Of a stretch of DNA of 64,000 bases, positions 35,065 through 45,807 are shown piece after piece. The DNA comes from Cavenderia fasciculata (lineage: Eukaryota; Evosea; Eumycetozoa; Acytosteliales; Cavenderiaceae). The notes under the pieces were generated by a model that saw nothing but the letters and a program-made list of their open reading frames with translations, did not search any database and was not told where the DNA came from. Position 1 is the stretch's first letter; every line of letters begins with the position of its first letter. The position numbers and the translations under genes are program-made. Location: positions 1,488,001-1,552,000 of the forward strand of contig NW_004457736.1 of assembly GCF_000203815.1 (NCBI RefSeq), written 5' to 3'.

Positions 35065-38000
35065 GAGCTGAAGTTGAAGCTACATTTGTTGTAATACCTT
35101 ATGGATTCCCAAATCCACAACAATATCCTAATCTCAAACATTTTGAATATTGGTGTAATTCACCAAATAATCCAATCGATCTCAACCTATTTCTCGCGTC
35201 AACATCGATTGTTGAAAAAATTCAATTGACATGTACTGGGTTTAACTTTAAAATCGATGAATCTATTTATCTTCCAAACCTCAAATATTTTGGATTATAT
35301 ACTAGAGATGTTAATTCAACAACAATCACTATATCCGAATCATCATTCCCTGCTTTAAAAGCTTAGTATGTCTCAAACAAAAAAAAAGAAAATAGAAAAT
35401 AGAAAATAGAAAATAGAAAATAGAAAATAGAAAGTTTGATACTAACAAACTAACATTATGAACACAATAGCAATATATCCATCGCCGCTCCAACATTCCT
35501 TATAAATCATAGACATACAAATTGTCCCAATGTGTAAGCACCACCATCGCAATTATTATTATTATTATTATCAAGAAGAATTAATTAATATTAATATTAA
35601 TATAAATATATTTATAAAACATATATAGTACAATACTTAGTAGATTTGTAGATATTAAATTTTCAAATCCAAACCCTAAAACAATTGAAAATTTGTAAGT
35701 ACTTTTTATGATTATCTAAAGTAATTGAATGATTCATCTAATTTAATATTATTATTTTTTTTCTAAAAAAAAACAATAGAGATCTTATGCAACATAATAT
35801 TACATTGATTGATGGATCTATAACAGATTATACAAATCTTAAAACTTTGTAAGTGGCCCACACTATAGTGGATTGTGATCATGATAAATATATTTATTTA
35901 TACATTGTATTAACTTTTTTAATTTATTTTTTATATTACATTATATTTATTGTAGAAGGTTAGGGGAATATAATTTTAAAGGACCATTCCCATTTACAAG
36001 TTATCCATCACAATTGACAAGTATTATTTTGCAGCAAAATATTCCAATTTCTGTCATCCCAAATATTACACTCCCACCTTTATTAGATTCTTTGTATGTT
36101 TCAAAACAAAGTTGTCTAAAATTTGAATTAGCTCATTAATTAATCAATTATTTATTTATTTAGTACATCATCTTTTGATAATGCCAAAGGTCAAGTCCCT
36201 TGGAACTTATTTTCATCAAAAAAGAAATTATATTTGGATTTATCATATAATCCATTATTGACTGGTAGTGTCTCGCCTGATATGTGCAGTGTCGATCTAT
36301 CATTGAATATATTAAATTCTGGAATCACCACACTTCCAGAATGTCTCTATTGTTATTTATCGGATCCCAAAGTTATTAAAACTACCATTACCCCTCCACC
36401 TAATTTCAATTGTAGTATGTATACAATACAGACAACCAAAAAAACAACAAGGGGAATGAAAATGAATAATTAATAATTTATTAATTTAATTTTTAATTAA
36501 TTTAGATTTTACAATTGATTCATTGGATATTTATACAAAGTTTGGAAAAGCATTAATTAGTGGTACCAATTTAGGATATGGTGAAAAGAACTTTACAAGA
36601 TATTCAATCAAACGAATCGTACCAAACTCATTGATAGAATTTACAACAGACTATCTAAGTGGACCAAAGAAAACTATGGTCATCAAGTTAAGTGACTACT
36701 ACTCTTACACTTTTCCATTACAAGTGATTGAGATTGCCATTACCATGGCAGACACTCAATCAACATTGGTAGAGGGTGGTGCATTACTAAACATCACATT
36801 TGAATATTTTAATAGTGCAGTTGTCCATACTGTCATGGTTGACAATACAATCCCTTGTCAAATCGTATCAATGCAAACTAAATATTTACTTTGTCAAACC
36901 TTTGATTATATTCCATGGAATGATAAAAATATTACTGTATCAAATCAATATTATTCTACAAGTTCAATGTTTACATTTTCTTCTCCAGGTACGATATAAA
37001 ACAAATCAAACAAAAAAACAAAAAAAACAGACCAAATATTAATTAATTTAATTTTTATTTAATTTAGTTTATCCAAGTATAACAGCAATTAATATATCAA
37101 ATGATTATAAGAATTTAACTATTTATGGTGAATTTGGAGAGATGGGACAATTAAATGCAACGGTTAGAATTAATAATACATTGGATTGTAATATCACCTC
37201 TAGTACAAGAGAAATGATCAATTGCTCGCTTGTAGATACTCCATCATTGGGATTAGCAAATATTAATGTTTCACTTGACAATCTAACCTTTTATGCTGAT
37301 TCTTTATTGTATTTCCCTGTCATTCCAACAACTACAACACCACCTTCTGTACCACAAACCAAAGAACAATGTGAAGAATCAACAAGTAAATGTTTTGGTC
37401 ATGGTATTTGTCAAGATAATGGTCAATGTCAATGTAACCCTAATTATAATCAATTTGATAATTGTTTAACTAAATGTAAGTCAAAAAATAGATCTAATTA
37501 ATTAAATAATTAAAGAAATAATAATATTAATTTTATTTTCTATTTCTATTTTTAGTTATAAATACAACAATTAAAAATACATCACGACAACCAATTATTG
37601 AATATAATTTAACAAGATTAAATGGTGATGATGAATTGGTGTCATACGGAGCATTTAAATTTGGATTGGTATCTATTCAAGAATTAAATTTTGATAATAG
37701 TGTATTGAGAGAATTAAAGTTACAAGAAGACCAGTGGACATCAGACTCTTCATCATCATCATATACCTATACGACGACGACAAATAGTTCAGTTTCTGGA
37801 TTTGGTAATACAACCATTATAGCCAACACAACATTTTCACAACAACCATCAACCGATTCCAATTACTTGGGTAACCATTCCCTATTATTGAATCCATCGT
37901 CGACTAAATTATCAGTGTCTATCATTGATTGGCCATACCTATCACCAATGTCAACCCTTCAAATTATTTATCAACAATTATCGTCGTCAGAGGAACAATC

Positions 38001-38457
38001 ACCATCACAAACAATAGATCGTGGATGTGACAAGGTAACTGTATCATTGACAAAGACTGATGAGTTTGGTGTATCAGTTCAATACGTCCAAGTAGTCAAT
38101 CAAAGAGCACAATTCAATGGTAGATTCATTGATTATTCAATATCCAATGGTTTGGAAACTTATTCAAGAGTTGTTCAACAACAGGATGGCGGCAGCGGTA
38201 GCAGTGGCAACTCGATATTTTCACTAGCAGTCAAACTACCACATTGTCAGCTATGCCAGACCAGTTTTGATTTCACTCCTTTGGAAATCGATCAAGTTTC
38301 ATGTGGCAGTGAGACATCGTCGGTTGCATGGAAAGCTGGAGTTGGTGTTGCTGTGCCCGTTGCAGCCATCTTGGTTGGAGCTGCTGGTTTCTTTGGAAGA
38401 AAACACATCCAACGCAAACTAGCTAATACAAGATCAAAATCAATTGAACTAAATTAA
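34312..38457 (+). CDS. ComC-like surface protein: LRR, TIG/E-set, EGF, single TM
   Basis: Twelve exons join in frame to 1031 aa: 34312..34420, 34585..34720, 34787..34957, 35066..35365, 35471..35533, 35629..35694, 35780..35848, 35956..36093, 36164..36414, 36506..36988, 37068..37475, 37556..38457. A signal peptide (MMKQSSSTFTILILLCCCSF) is followed by leucine-rich repeats. Exons 5, 6 and 7 are 63, 66 and 69 bp, about one LRR each. Next come TIG/E-set-like strands (~640-830), an EGF-like module (CFGHGICQDNGQCQCNPNYN), and the C-terminal region of the D. discoideum ComC-type family. It ends in one membrane helix (~990-1012) and a short basic tail. Dictyostelids have many such genes, used in cell-cell signalling, adhesion or self-recognition. 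Many N-x-S/T sites suggest heavy N-glycosylation. Exon phases all fit, which supports the model. The ligand is unknown. Confidence 0.82.
35385..35431. repeat. (GAAAATA)n heptamer repeat in an intron
   Basis: Six near-perfect copies of a heptamer occupy the intron after exon 4 of the ComC-like gene. Confidence 0.9.
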
Positions 38458-38618
38458 AATAACTAGTTATTAATAAATAATAATAATAATGATACATATC
38501 ATATTGTATTAACATATTGAACTTAGAAATTTGAGTGTGTAAAAGGATGTAACAAAACCCATCAAACAAATTTTTTTTTTTGGTTGGCATTCATTTTGTT
38601 TTTTTGAATACCAGTAAT

Positions 38619-40595
38619 ATGTATTTATCACCTTTTATTGAATCAATTATCAATCAAATACCAGATAGTAGTAGTAGTCTAGATCATAATAATAAATATG
38701 ATTTATCACAACTTCAAACGATTATCATTGAACAGATATTTGGATATATCAAAGATGTAGTAGATGTTATTAGTTTATTATTGACTTGTAAAAAGTTATT
38801 ATTGTTACCTTTTAAGAGTCAACAACAACAACAACAATCATTAACATCAACTAATATCATTGGCAATGATATTAAAGCAGTGTTTGAAAAGAGTATCAGC
38901 TCTTTTATAAATACTGAGTATATATATACTCAGCCATTAAATTATTTCAACCATCAAAAGAGCATTCAATCACGATACAATCTAAATACCTTTCAACACT
39001 TTTTCAATGCATCTTTTGATCATCGTTTGGTACTCGATTCCGACGACCCTCCTCATACATTATACAAACAACAACAACAACAACAAAAACATGTTGATAC
39101 TTCTCCTCCTTCTCCTCCTCTTCCTCATATTCTACCAACTATAACACATTCATTGTTATTATCAAGATTAGATTCAAATAGGAGTATAAGAAAACTAGAT
39201 GAGTTTCCAAAGACCACTCAAACACTTTGGTTGCCTGTTGGTTATGACTGGGGTATCGATAAATCTCTCTTTCCCAACCTACAAGTGCTTTTAGTTGGAG
39301 GTGAATCCCAACGTGTTTTGCGATCGCTACCAGACACTCTCACATCTCTGACACTCTATTCAGAGATATTGCCCGAGCATCCGATCCCACGATCTATCAA
39401 GTATCTCACCATTATGGCAAAATCACCCGATTCTGTATCTAAGAACGCTGCCTATCCTAGGGACCTATCCAGGACCATGTTTCCAAGTGACTCTCAACTT
39501 GTCGAGCTATCGATAGAGGCGGAAGTCGATTTAGATGTGGACTACGACAATGACTATTCATCCTCTTCCTCCTCCTCCAACTACTTTTTCCCAACCAGTC
39601 TTACCAAATTGACTCTAAACATTGGACAATCAATCCCCAAATGTTTCCTAACACCAAATTTAAAGTCACTGACCATTAAAACTAGATCAATGGTTGGGTT
39701 TGGTCAAGGATTGGCTGGGTTGCATCACTTGGAATTCCTTGACTTGGTATTGATAAATAAGAGTTGTCGTCTTGAAGATTTACATCTTCCAAGTAGTTTA
39801 AGAGTACTCAAACTAAAGTCATATCCAAGACAACAACTTTGGGAGGGGTTCCTTCCACCTCTTCTTGAAAGCTTGTATTTAAATTTTCTAAGTACATACA
39901 ATGAACCTATTACCAAAGGATTATTCCCATCATCTCTCAAGACTCTTGACCTCCAAGTAAATATTCAGTCACAAATTCATGTCGGTGCACTTCCATCATC
40001 GTTGACTAGTCTTTCGTTAAAATATGAACAAGAATTGGTTGTTGGTGTCATTCCAAATGGTTTAATCAAATTGGAACTAAGAGAACATAAACATTTAATC
40101 AATCAACAAAATGTATTACCCGATTCAATCACTAGTCTATCTTTACCAGGATACCATCAAGTTGATCTATCAACCTTTTCATTTCCACCAAAACTAAAGA
40201 AATTGGAATTAATGAATTTAAAGGACAAGATAATATTAAATCAACAAGACACAGATGATGGTAGTGGTGGTCATAGTCGTTGTTGTTTACCAGTGACACT
40301 TGAAAAATGGTATAGTAATATTGATGTTGTTGGTGGTCTGCCAATCGATCAATTACCAAATTTACGTGGTTTCAAATATCCTCTAGCATTACAAGAAACA
40401 GGCTTTCCTTTATTTTCTCTACAACATACTACTACTACTACTACTACTACTATGATGCCAAAACAAATCAAGAAATCGTATTACTATATAACTAATCGAT
40501 ATTGGGTAGATCAACGTTTTAGTTTCAGGTTGCAAGATGTGTTGGTAGTTCAATCAACAAGATTGCAATCATTAATACTAGTAGTAATAGTGTAA
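38619..40595 (+). CDS. F-box / FNIP-LRR-like family protein, tail frameshifted
   Basis: 658 aa from the ATG giving MYLSPFIESIINQ, the start shared with the paralog at 43246. Residues ~25-65 are F-box-like (LQTIIIEQIFGYI, then VVDVISLLLTCKKLL). The rest is made of FNIP/LRR-like units (LPDTLTSLTL, LPSSLTSLSL, LPDSITSLSLPGY, FPPKLKKLEL). Such proteins are expected to act as substrate adaptors of SCF ubiquitin ligases. Compared with the paralog, the frame shifts just after SFRLQD at about 40535. In the next frame the expected tail (VGSSINKIAIIN, then KYMFDVRMLDDKHA, on to a stop near 40750) is still readable. So the C-terminal ~70 residues have been replaced by ~20 unrelated ones, and the gene may be recently damaged. 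Confidence 0.75.
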   Translation: MYLSPFIESIINQIPDSSSSLDHNNKYDLSQLQTIIIEQIFGYIKDVVDVISLLLTCKKLLLLPFKSQQQQQQSLTSTNIIGNDIKAVFEKSISSFINTEYIYTQPLNYFNHQKSIQSRYNLNTFQHFFNASFDHRLVLDSDDPPHTLYKQQQQQQKHVDTSPPSPPLPHILPTITHSLLLSRLDSNRSIRKLDEFPKTTQTLWLPVGYDWGIDKSLFPNLQVLLVGGESQRVLRSLPDTLTSLTLYSEILPEHPIPRSIKYLTIMAKSPDSVSKNAAYPRDLSRTMFPSDSQLVELSIEAEVDLDVDYDNDYSSSSSSSNYFFPTSLTKLTLNIGQSIPKCFLTPNLKSLTIKTRSMVGFGQGLAGLHHLEFLDLVLINKSCRLEDLHLPSSLRVLKLKSYPRQQLWEGFLPPLLESLYLNFLSTYNEPITKGLFPSSLKTLDLQVNIQSQIHVGALPSSLTSLSLKYEQELVVGVIPNGLIKLELREHKHLINQQNVLPDSITSLSLPGYHQVDLSTFSFPPKLKKLELMNLKDKIILNQQDTDDGSGGHSRCCLPVTLEKWYSNIDVVGGLPIDQLPNLRGFKYPLALQETGFPLFSLQHTTTTTTTTMMPKQIKKSYYYITNRYWVDQRFSFRLQDVLVVQSTRLQSLILVVIV

Positions 40596-40873
40596 AAGTT
40601 TCCAAATACATGTTTGATGTTAGAATGTTGGATGATAAACATGCTATCATTATGCAAGGTCTTTATGGAGGAATAGTTGATCTACAACAAAGTAAATTTA
40701 CCCAAAATCATTATACTTTTCCCTTTGTCACAAAGTCACAACAGAAATAATAATAACAATATGTCATACAATGAACCGCAAACTAATACCATTTTACTCT
40801 GTTAGATTTATAAATAAAAAAGAATTTAATTTAAATGTTTTGAATCAGACAATAATATTATTTATTATCTTTG

Positions 40874-42826
40874 TCAAAAGTTGTATGTATCTTTGGCAAA
40901 ACTCCATTTCAATTCATAAGGAGATTTTGAGTAGATGGGATAAAAATGTAAAAGGATGGGATCATATTGTGTCTGTTGTTGTTGTTGTTGATTGGTTATT
41001 ATTCGTTGAGTGATTATTCCACCTGAAAGTGACTGTTTCTCCAATACCAATACATTTCTATTGTCAGAGTCCAATCTTGTAAGAGAAAAATAATAGGGTA
41101 TGACCATGCCAGTCGCATCATAAATAATAGTTAAATGTCTAACATTGGTGTGATTGATCACTTCATCCAATCTAAAGAAAAATTTTGGAGATGCAACCCA
41201 TAGTTTGCAAGTTAGATGCGTGGTATTGAGTGGCAGCCATTGTTGTTGGGAGGTGACAGCTTTGGTAAACTTGGAGGTGATCGAATAGATAACACTACCT
41301 CTTCTTCTCAAGGGTATCAAGAGGTTGGTGATTGATGGTGGTATGCTGTCAATGACAAAGTGGTCCTCTTCGACATTGACAATGTCGATTGTTTCTAGAT
41401 TGGGTGGATGGTCGGATGGGAACACCACCAAATTACATTTAGGGCTAACACTCCAATAGGCGAGCTTTTTCAAAGCGCGAGGAAGTACGACCGAAGCATT
41501 AAAGGTATCCATCTTTAGTTGAATGAGTGACTGTGGGAGTTTGATGCGCTCCAAGTCACCAGAGATGGATAGGTGAGTCAGTGACTGTGGCAATACAACC
41601 TTTTCATATATATCCACATCTTCTGTATAGTTGTATATTGTAAGCTTTTCAACTGTGGATGGGATCATATTGGCTGGGATCACCTTTTTGCATTCGTGAA
41701 TAACGAGTTTCTTGAGAGATTGGCAAGACGTTAGATTGACCCTTCCATCGATCAATATGCTTCCGTGCACACGCAATATCTCCAACAGAGGCATGACACA
41801 TCGTGATGGGATACGTGTCCAATCGGACCAGATTGTAAGATTCTTGATTGAGGGAGGGATGCGAACCTCGATGACATACTTTTTTGTGTTGTCATCGAGC
41901 TTGAACGTATTGAGGTTTGGCAGATGTTCGAGATTGATCAATGGTTGTTCTGGCACCACCACCACCACCTCCTCCTCCTCCTCCACCTCTTCAGGAAAAG
42001 GCAATGATGATGCATTTTGCAGAATAATCTTGAGTTTGACGAGTGACCTCAATGAATGGAATGCATCTCGTGGGGGTGTCTTGTTCAGTCTGAGAGTGAG
42101 CGACGTCAGACCGATTGGCAATTGATCTTCTGGAGCCATACTCGACACAAAATGACTCTTGAAGCTCAACTCGGTCAGCGATACCAATTTGTCCAATCCC
42201 AAGTCGGCGAGAGTGTATGGTGTATTGATTTGTAGTTTCAGAGACTTGAGTGATGTATGGCGACCAAGTATCACATGGTTTACACCAACAAGTGAAAGAC
42301 GTTCGAGATTGGGCAACAGTGCGATAGAGCCAAGATCAACCTCTATAATAATATCGTAGGTATCTTTGTGGATGAATAGTGTTTCGATTGACGGTATGTT
42401 GTCGTAGAGTAACTGTATCGATGATGGTTGGTAATCGATCAACAAAGCAGTGGTAATGTTACTCTTGTCAACTCTGTCGGCAGTGGTGGATGTGATACGT
42501 TGTCGTATCCAGTGAGGATAGTTGTTGAATCGCTCCAAGAAGCCTTTGCAACGGTCCAAGATGACATATTGATCAGATACACTATTCAGCAAGATATCAT
42601 TGAATGAGTTGATTCTGAATTGAATGGCTGTTGCTTTAAACGGCTCTGATATCTGACCCTTGTCAGTATTGATAGCTCTTATCCCTTTGAACTGAATCAA
42701 TCTTCTAATACTACCATTACTATATATCCTCTTGCAAGTTAACAATAAACATACTGTATCTGCATTATCATCAATCTGTGATATGATATGTAATAACAAT
42801 AGATTAGATAACTTTAAAAGAGTCAT
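40874..42826 (-). CDS. F-box / LRR-like dictyostelid family protein
   Basis: Single-exon 650 aa. The start MTLLKLSNLLLLHIISQIDD, followed by TVCLLLTCKRIYSN, is an F-box-like helix bundle typical of large dictyostelid families. QFKGIRAINTDK follows and then many leucine-rich units (LPNLERLSLVG, LPIGLTSLTLRL, LPQSLTHLSISG, LPQSLIQLKMD, LPRALKKLAYW). It is predicted to be an SCF substrate adaptor, by family inference. It is flanked on both sides by the FNIP-like paralogs. Its first codons lie in the left arm of a perfect 26-bp inverted repeat, so the start ATG occurs twice in opposite orientation. It is not closely similar in sequence to its neighbours. Confidence 0.7.
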   Translation of the reverse strand: MTLLKLSNLLLLHIISQIDDNADTVCLLLTCKRIYSNGSIRRLIQFKGIRAINTDKGQISEPFKATAIQFRINSFNDILLNSVSDQYVILDRCKGFLERFNNYPHWIRQRITSTTADRVDKSNITTALLIDYQPSSIQLLYDNIPSIETLFIHKDTYDIIIEVDLGSIALLPNLERLSLVGVNHVILGRHTSLKSLKLQINTPYTLADLGLDKLVSLTELSFKSHFVSSMAPEDQLPIGLTSLTLRLNKTPPRDAFHSLRSLVKLKIILQNASSLPFPEEVEEEEEVVVVVPEQPLINLEHLPNLNTFKLDDNTKKYVIEVRIPPSIKNLTIWSDWTRIPSRCVMPLLEILRVHGSILIDGRVNLTSCQSLKKLVIHECKKVIPANMIPSTVEKLTIYNYTEDVDIYEKVVLPQSLTHLSISGDLERIKLPQSLIQLKMDTFNASVVLPRALKKLAYWSVSPKCNLVVFPSDHPPNLETIDIVNVEEDHFVIDSIPPSITNLLIPLRRRGSVIYSITSKFTKAVTSQQQWLPLNTTHLTCKLWVASPKFFFRLDEVINHTNVRHLTIIYDATGMVIPYYFSLTRLDSDNRNVLVLEKQSLSGGIITQRIITNQQQQQQTQYDPILLHFYPIYSKSPYELKWSFAKDTYNF

Positions 42827-42916
42827 TTAGTTGGTTGGTTCCCCCTCTGAAGAAAAGTAATGTGACTTTTTAAAGTCATGGTTGACATATCAACCAACTA
42901 AATGACTCTTTTAAAG
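42812..42916. repeat. Perfect 26-bp inverted repeat over the start of an F-box gene
   Basis: Arms 42812-42837 and 42891-42916 are exact reverse complements with a 53-bp centre, which itself holds a near-palindrome (TGACTTTTTAAAGTCA). The left arm contains the first codons of the minus-strand F-box gene. The right arm repeats ATG ACT CTT TTA AAG on the plus strand, then diverges and soon stops. This is an inverted partial copy of the gene start. Confidence 0.9.
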
Positions 42917-42954
42917 GTGATAAATACATTAATTATTTGATTAAACAAATCATA

Positions 42955-43170
42955 CGAACTATCACCTTTTACTGAATCAATCATCATCAATCAACCAGAT
43001 CATAGCTGTAGTCGTAGTAGTAGTAGTAGTCATCGTAATAAATATGATTTATCACAACTTCAAACGATTATCATTGAACAGATATTTGAATATATTCAAA
43101 GATGTACTAGTTTGTTGTTGACTTGTAAAAAGATGTTATTGTTACCTTTTAAGAGCCAACAACAAATAGT
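42955..43170 (+). pseudogene. Truncated copy of the F-box/FNIP-like paralog
   Basis: About 210 bp closely match the beginning of the neighbouring genes at 38619 and 43246: CACCTTTTA(T/C)TGAATCAAT, then the identical block encoding NKYDLSQLQTIIIEQIFEYI, then LLTCKKMLLLPFKSQQQ. The start codon is gone, an internal piece is missing within the F-box (D-V-V-D-V-I lost with a frame change), and similarity ends near 43165. It sits directly between the inverted repeat and the intact paralog, so it is probably a by-product of the same rearrangement. Confidence 0.8.
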
Positions 43171-43245
43171 TTCTGCAAAAGGGTGCACCCAAACTAAAGT
43201 ACCTTCATTTTGTTTTTTAAAACCAAATAATAATAATAATATATT

Positions 43246-45453
43246 ATGTATTTATCTCCATTTATTCATTCAATCATCAATCAATTAGATTATCCTAATA
43301 ATAGTCAACAACAGTATTATAATAATAATCATATTAATAATAATAAATATGATTTATCACAACTTCAAACGATTATCATTGAACAGATATTTGAATATAT
43401 TCAAGATGTAGTAGATGTTATTAGTTTGTTATTGACTTGTAAAAAGATGTTATTGTTACCTTTTAAGAGCCAACATCATCATCAACAGTATCAACATCAG
43501 TCATTGACAGCAAGACATATTAAAAGAGTGTTTGATAAGACAACAGATTTTTTAAATCGTTTGTCAACCTATCATAGATACTGCAACCATTTAAAGAATA
43601 TTCAATCACAATACAACTTTGAAACAATGAGAGACTTTTTCAATCTGTCTACAGACCATCGTTTGGTACTTGATATGCACGATCCTCCTTATGAACAATA
43701 CAAACAATTACAACAACAAAAACGACAACAAAGACTTGGTACTGTTAAAAATCCTTCTCAACCAACAGAGATAACACATTCAGTGTTATTGGAGAGACTA
43801 GATTCAAATAGGAATATAAGGTCAATCTATGATGTACCAAAGACTTCTAAATCTCTCTTTTTGTCGTTTCAACATGACAAGGGAATTGCAAAGTCTATAC
43901 TTCCACCAGACCTACAAGAACTCGGTATAAGAAGTACCAATGATAGTTTTGGAGAGTTACCAGATACTCTTACATCTCTGACACTCCTAACCAACCAGAC
44001 ACCCCTCCAACACGAGTTACCTCGGTCACTATGTACATTGGTTGCATTCCCTCATATCATCACTTGCATTCCAGCGTCGGTAAAGTCATTTACCATTGCA
44101 AAAGAGGATTCAAGTGTTTCTACTGCACAGAAAATACCAAGAACCATGTTTCCATATGACTCTCAACTTGTCGAACTATTAATAGAGACAGAGGTTGATT
44201 TAGATGTTGGCGTTGATGAAGAAAATAATAATAATAATAATTATTACTTTTTCCCAATCAATATTACCAAAATGACTCTACATATTAGACAACCACTACT
44301 TCATTGCTTCTTATCACCAAATTTAAAGTCACTGACCATTCAAACAAAATCAAAGACTGGGTTTGGTCAAGGACTCGCTAGCTTGTGTCACTTGGAATAC
44401 TTTGATTTGGTTTTATTGCATCAGAGTTGTCGTCTTGAAGATTTACATCTTCCAAGTAGTTTAAGAGTACTCAAATTAAAGTCATATACAAGACAATTCC
44501 TTTGGGAGGGGTTCCTTCCACCTCATCTTGAAAGCTTGACGTTAAAGCTTCTTAGTACCTATATTGTCCCGATTACAAAAGGAATATTCCCTCCATCTCT
44601 CAAGACTCTTGACCTCCAAGTAAATATTCAGTCCCAGATTGATGTTGGTGCACTTCCATCATCATTGACCTCTCTAGGTTTAAAATGTGAACAAGAATTG
44701 GTGGTTGGTGTCATTCCACATGGTTTAGTTGAATTGGAACTAAGAGAACATAAACATTTAATCAATCAACAAAATGTATTACCCGATTCAATTACTAGAT
44801 TATCTTTACCAGGATACCAACAATTTGATCTATCAACATTTGCATTTCCCCCAAAATTAAAGAAATTGGAATTAATGAATTTAAAAGAAAAAATTATATT
44901 AAAACAAGACACGGATGGTAGTGGTCATAGTCGTTGTTTACCATTGACACTTGAAAAATGGTTTAGTAATATTGGTATTGTAGGTGGTATACCAATCGAT
45001 CATTTACCCAATTTACGTGCTATCAAATATCCCATCAACCCATTGGATGAAAATTTATTATCAATATTCTCAACTCACAGCAATACTACTACACCAACAA
45101 TACCAAAACAAATCAAGAAATTATATTTATATTTAAAACAAGATAATTGTTTTTGTTTCAAGTTGAAAGATTTAATTGGTAGTTCAATCTCTAGGATTGT
45201 AGTTGAAAATGTAATGATTGTCAAGACATATATATTTGATGTTAGAATGTTGGATACTACACATGCAATGATTATAGAAGATCTTTATGGAGGAATAGTA
45301 GATCTAACCAAATACCAAGACCGAATTGTGATCTACAAAAATCTAGAATATCCAATCATCACAACAACAGATGATCATAGATTACATAGACACACAGAAT
45401 TTAATCAACCATATCATCAATTTAAAACAATGTATTGTAAACCACATATGTAA
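43246..45453 (+). CDS. F-box / FNIP-LRR-like family protein, intact paralog
   Basis: Single-exon 735 aa and the best-preserved member of the local family. It begins MYLSPFIHSIINQLDYPNN and has the F-box segment LQTIIIEQIFEYIQDVVDVI. FNIP/LRR-like units follow, e.g. LPDTLTSLTL, LPSSLTSLGLK, LPDSITRLSLPGY, FPPKLKKLELMNLK. It keeps the C-terminal tail lost from the paralog (IFDVRMLDTTHAMIIEDLYG and onward). Long blocks are nearly identical at DNA level with 38619-40595 (e.g. from GTCGTCTTGAAGATTTACAT), pointing to recent tandem duplication. Predicted SCF adaptor by inference only. Confidence 0.75.
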   Translation: MYLSPFIHSIINQLDYPNNSQQQYYNNNHINNNKYDLSQLQTIIIEQIFEYIQDVVDVISLLLTCKKMLLLPFKSQHHHQQYQHQSLTARHIKRVFDKTTDFLNRLSTYHRYCNHLKNIQSQYNFETMRDFFNLSTDHRLVLDMHDPPYEQYKQLQQQKRQQRLGTVKNPSQPTEITHSVLLERLDSNRNIRSIYDVPKTSKSLFLSFQHDKGIAKSILPPDLQELGIRSTNDSFGELPDTLTSLTLLTNQTPLQHELPRSLCTLVAFPHIITCIPASVKSFTIAKEDSSVSTAQKIPRTMFPYDSQLVELLIETEVDLDVGVDEENNNNNNYYFFPINITKMTLHIRQPLLHCFLSPNLKSLTIQTKSKTGFGQGLASLCHLEYFDLVLLHQSCRLEDLHLPSSLRVLKLKSYTRQFLWEGFLPPHLESLTLKLLSTYIVPITKGIFPPSLKTLDLQVNIQSQIDVGALPSSLTSLGLKCEQELVVGVIPHGLVELELREHKHLINQQNVLPDSITRLSLPGYQQFDLSTFAFPPKLKKLELMNLKEKIILKQDTDGSGHSRCLPLTLEKWFSNIGIVGGIPIDHLPNLRAIKYPINPLDENLLSIFSTHSNTTTPTIPKQIKKLYLYLKQDNCFCFKLKDLIGSSISRIVVENVMIVKTYIFDVRMLDTTHAMIIEDLYGGIVDLTKYQDRIVIYKNLEYPIITTTDDHRLHRHTEFNQPYHQFKTMYCKPHM

Positions 45454-45807
45454 AATTAATTAATTAAATATATTTGCAACACACAACAAATATCTCTTTT
45501 TTAAATAATATAAATAATAATAATATAATTATTTATTTAATTACTTTTTTTTAATCTTTTTATTGATTTCAGGGATTCTATAAATTATGTTTTTAAATTA
45601 TTCAAAATCATTTTTTTATCTAACAGTTTTCAAAATATCTGAGCTGAGGGCTTGTGAGATTCTTTGTCAAAAGCCGAGACTCGATGGCCTGAACCCGAAA
45701 AAACAACTCAACTTTAAAGAGAGATTGATTAACAATTGTTGATCATTTCAATTTTAAAACTCTGTAGCTACAGTTATCTATAGAGAACACACAGTATCTA
45801 TCTATCT
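45454..45807. other. Intergenic, nothing firm
   Basis: A GC-richer patch (GAGCTGAGGGCTTGTGAG... to ...GGCCTGAACCC, about 45640-45700) stands out in AT-rich DNA, but I could not fold it into a convincing tRNA or other RNA. Confidence 0.35.

Noticed and set aside
45640-45720. GC-richer patch suggesting a tRNA
   Set aside because: No anticodon arm or T-arm could be assembled and no B-box-like GGTTCGA string is present.
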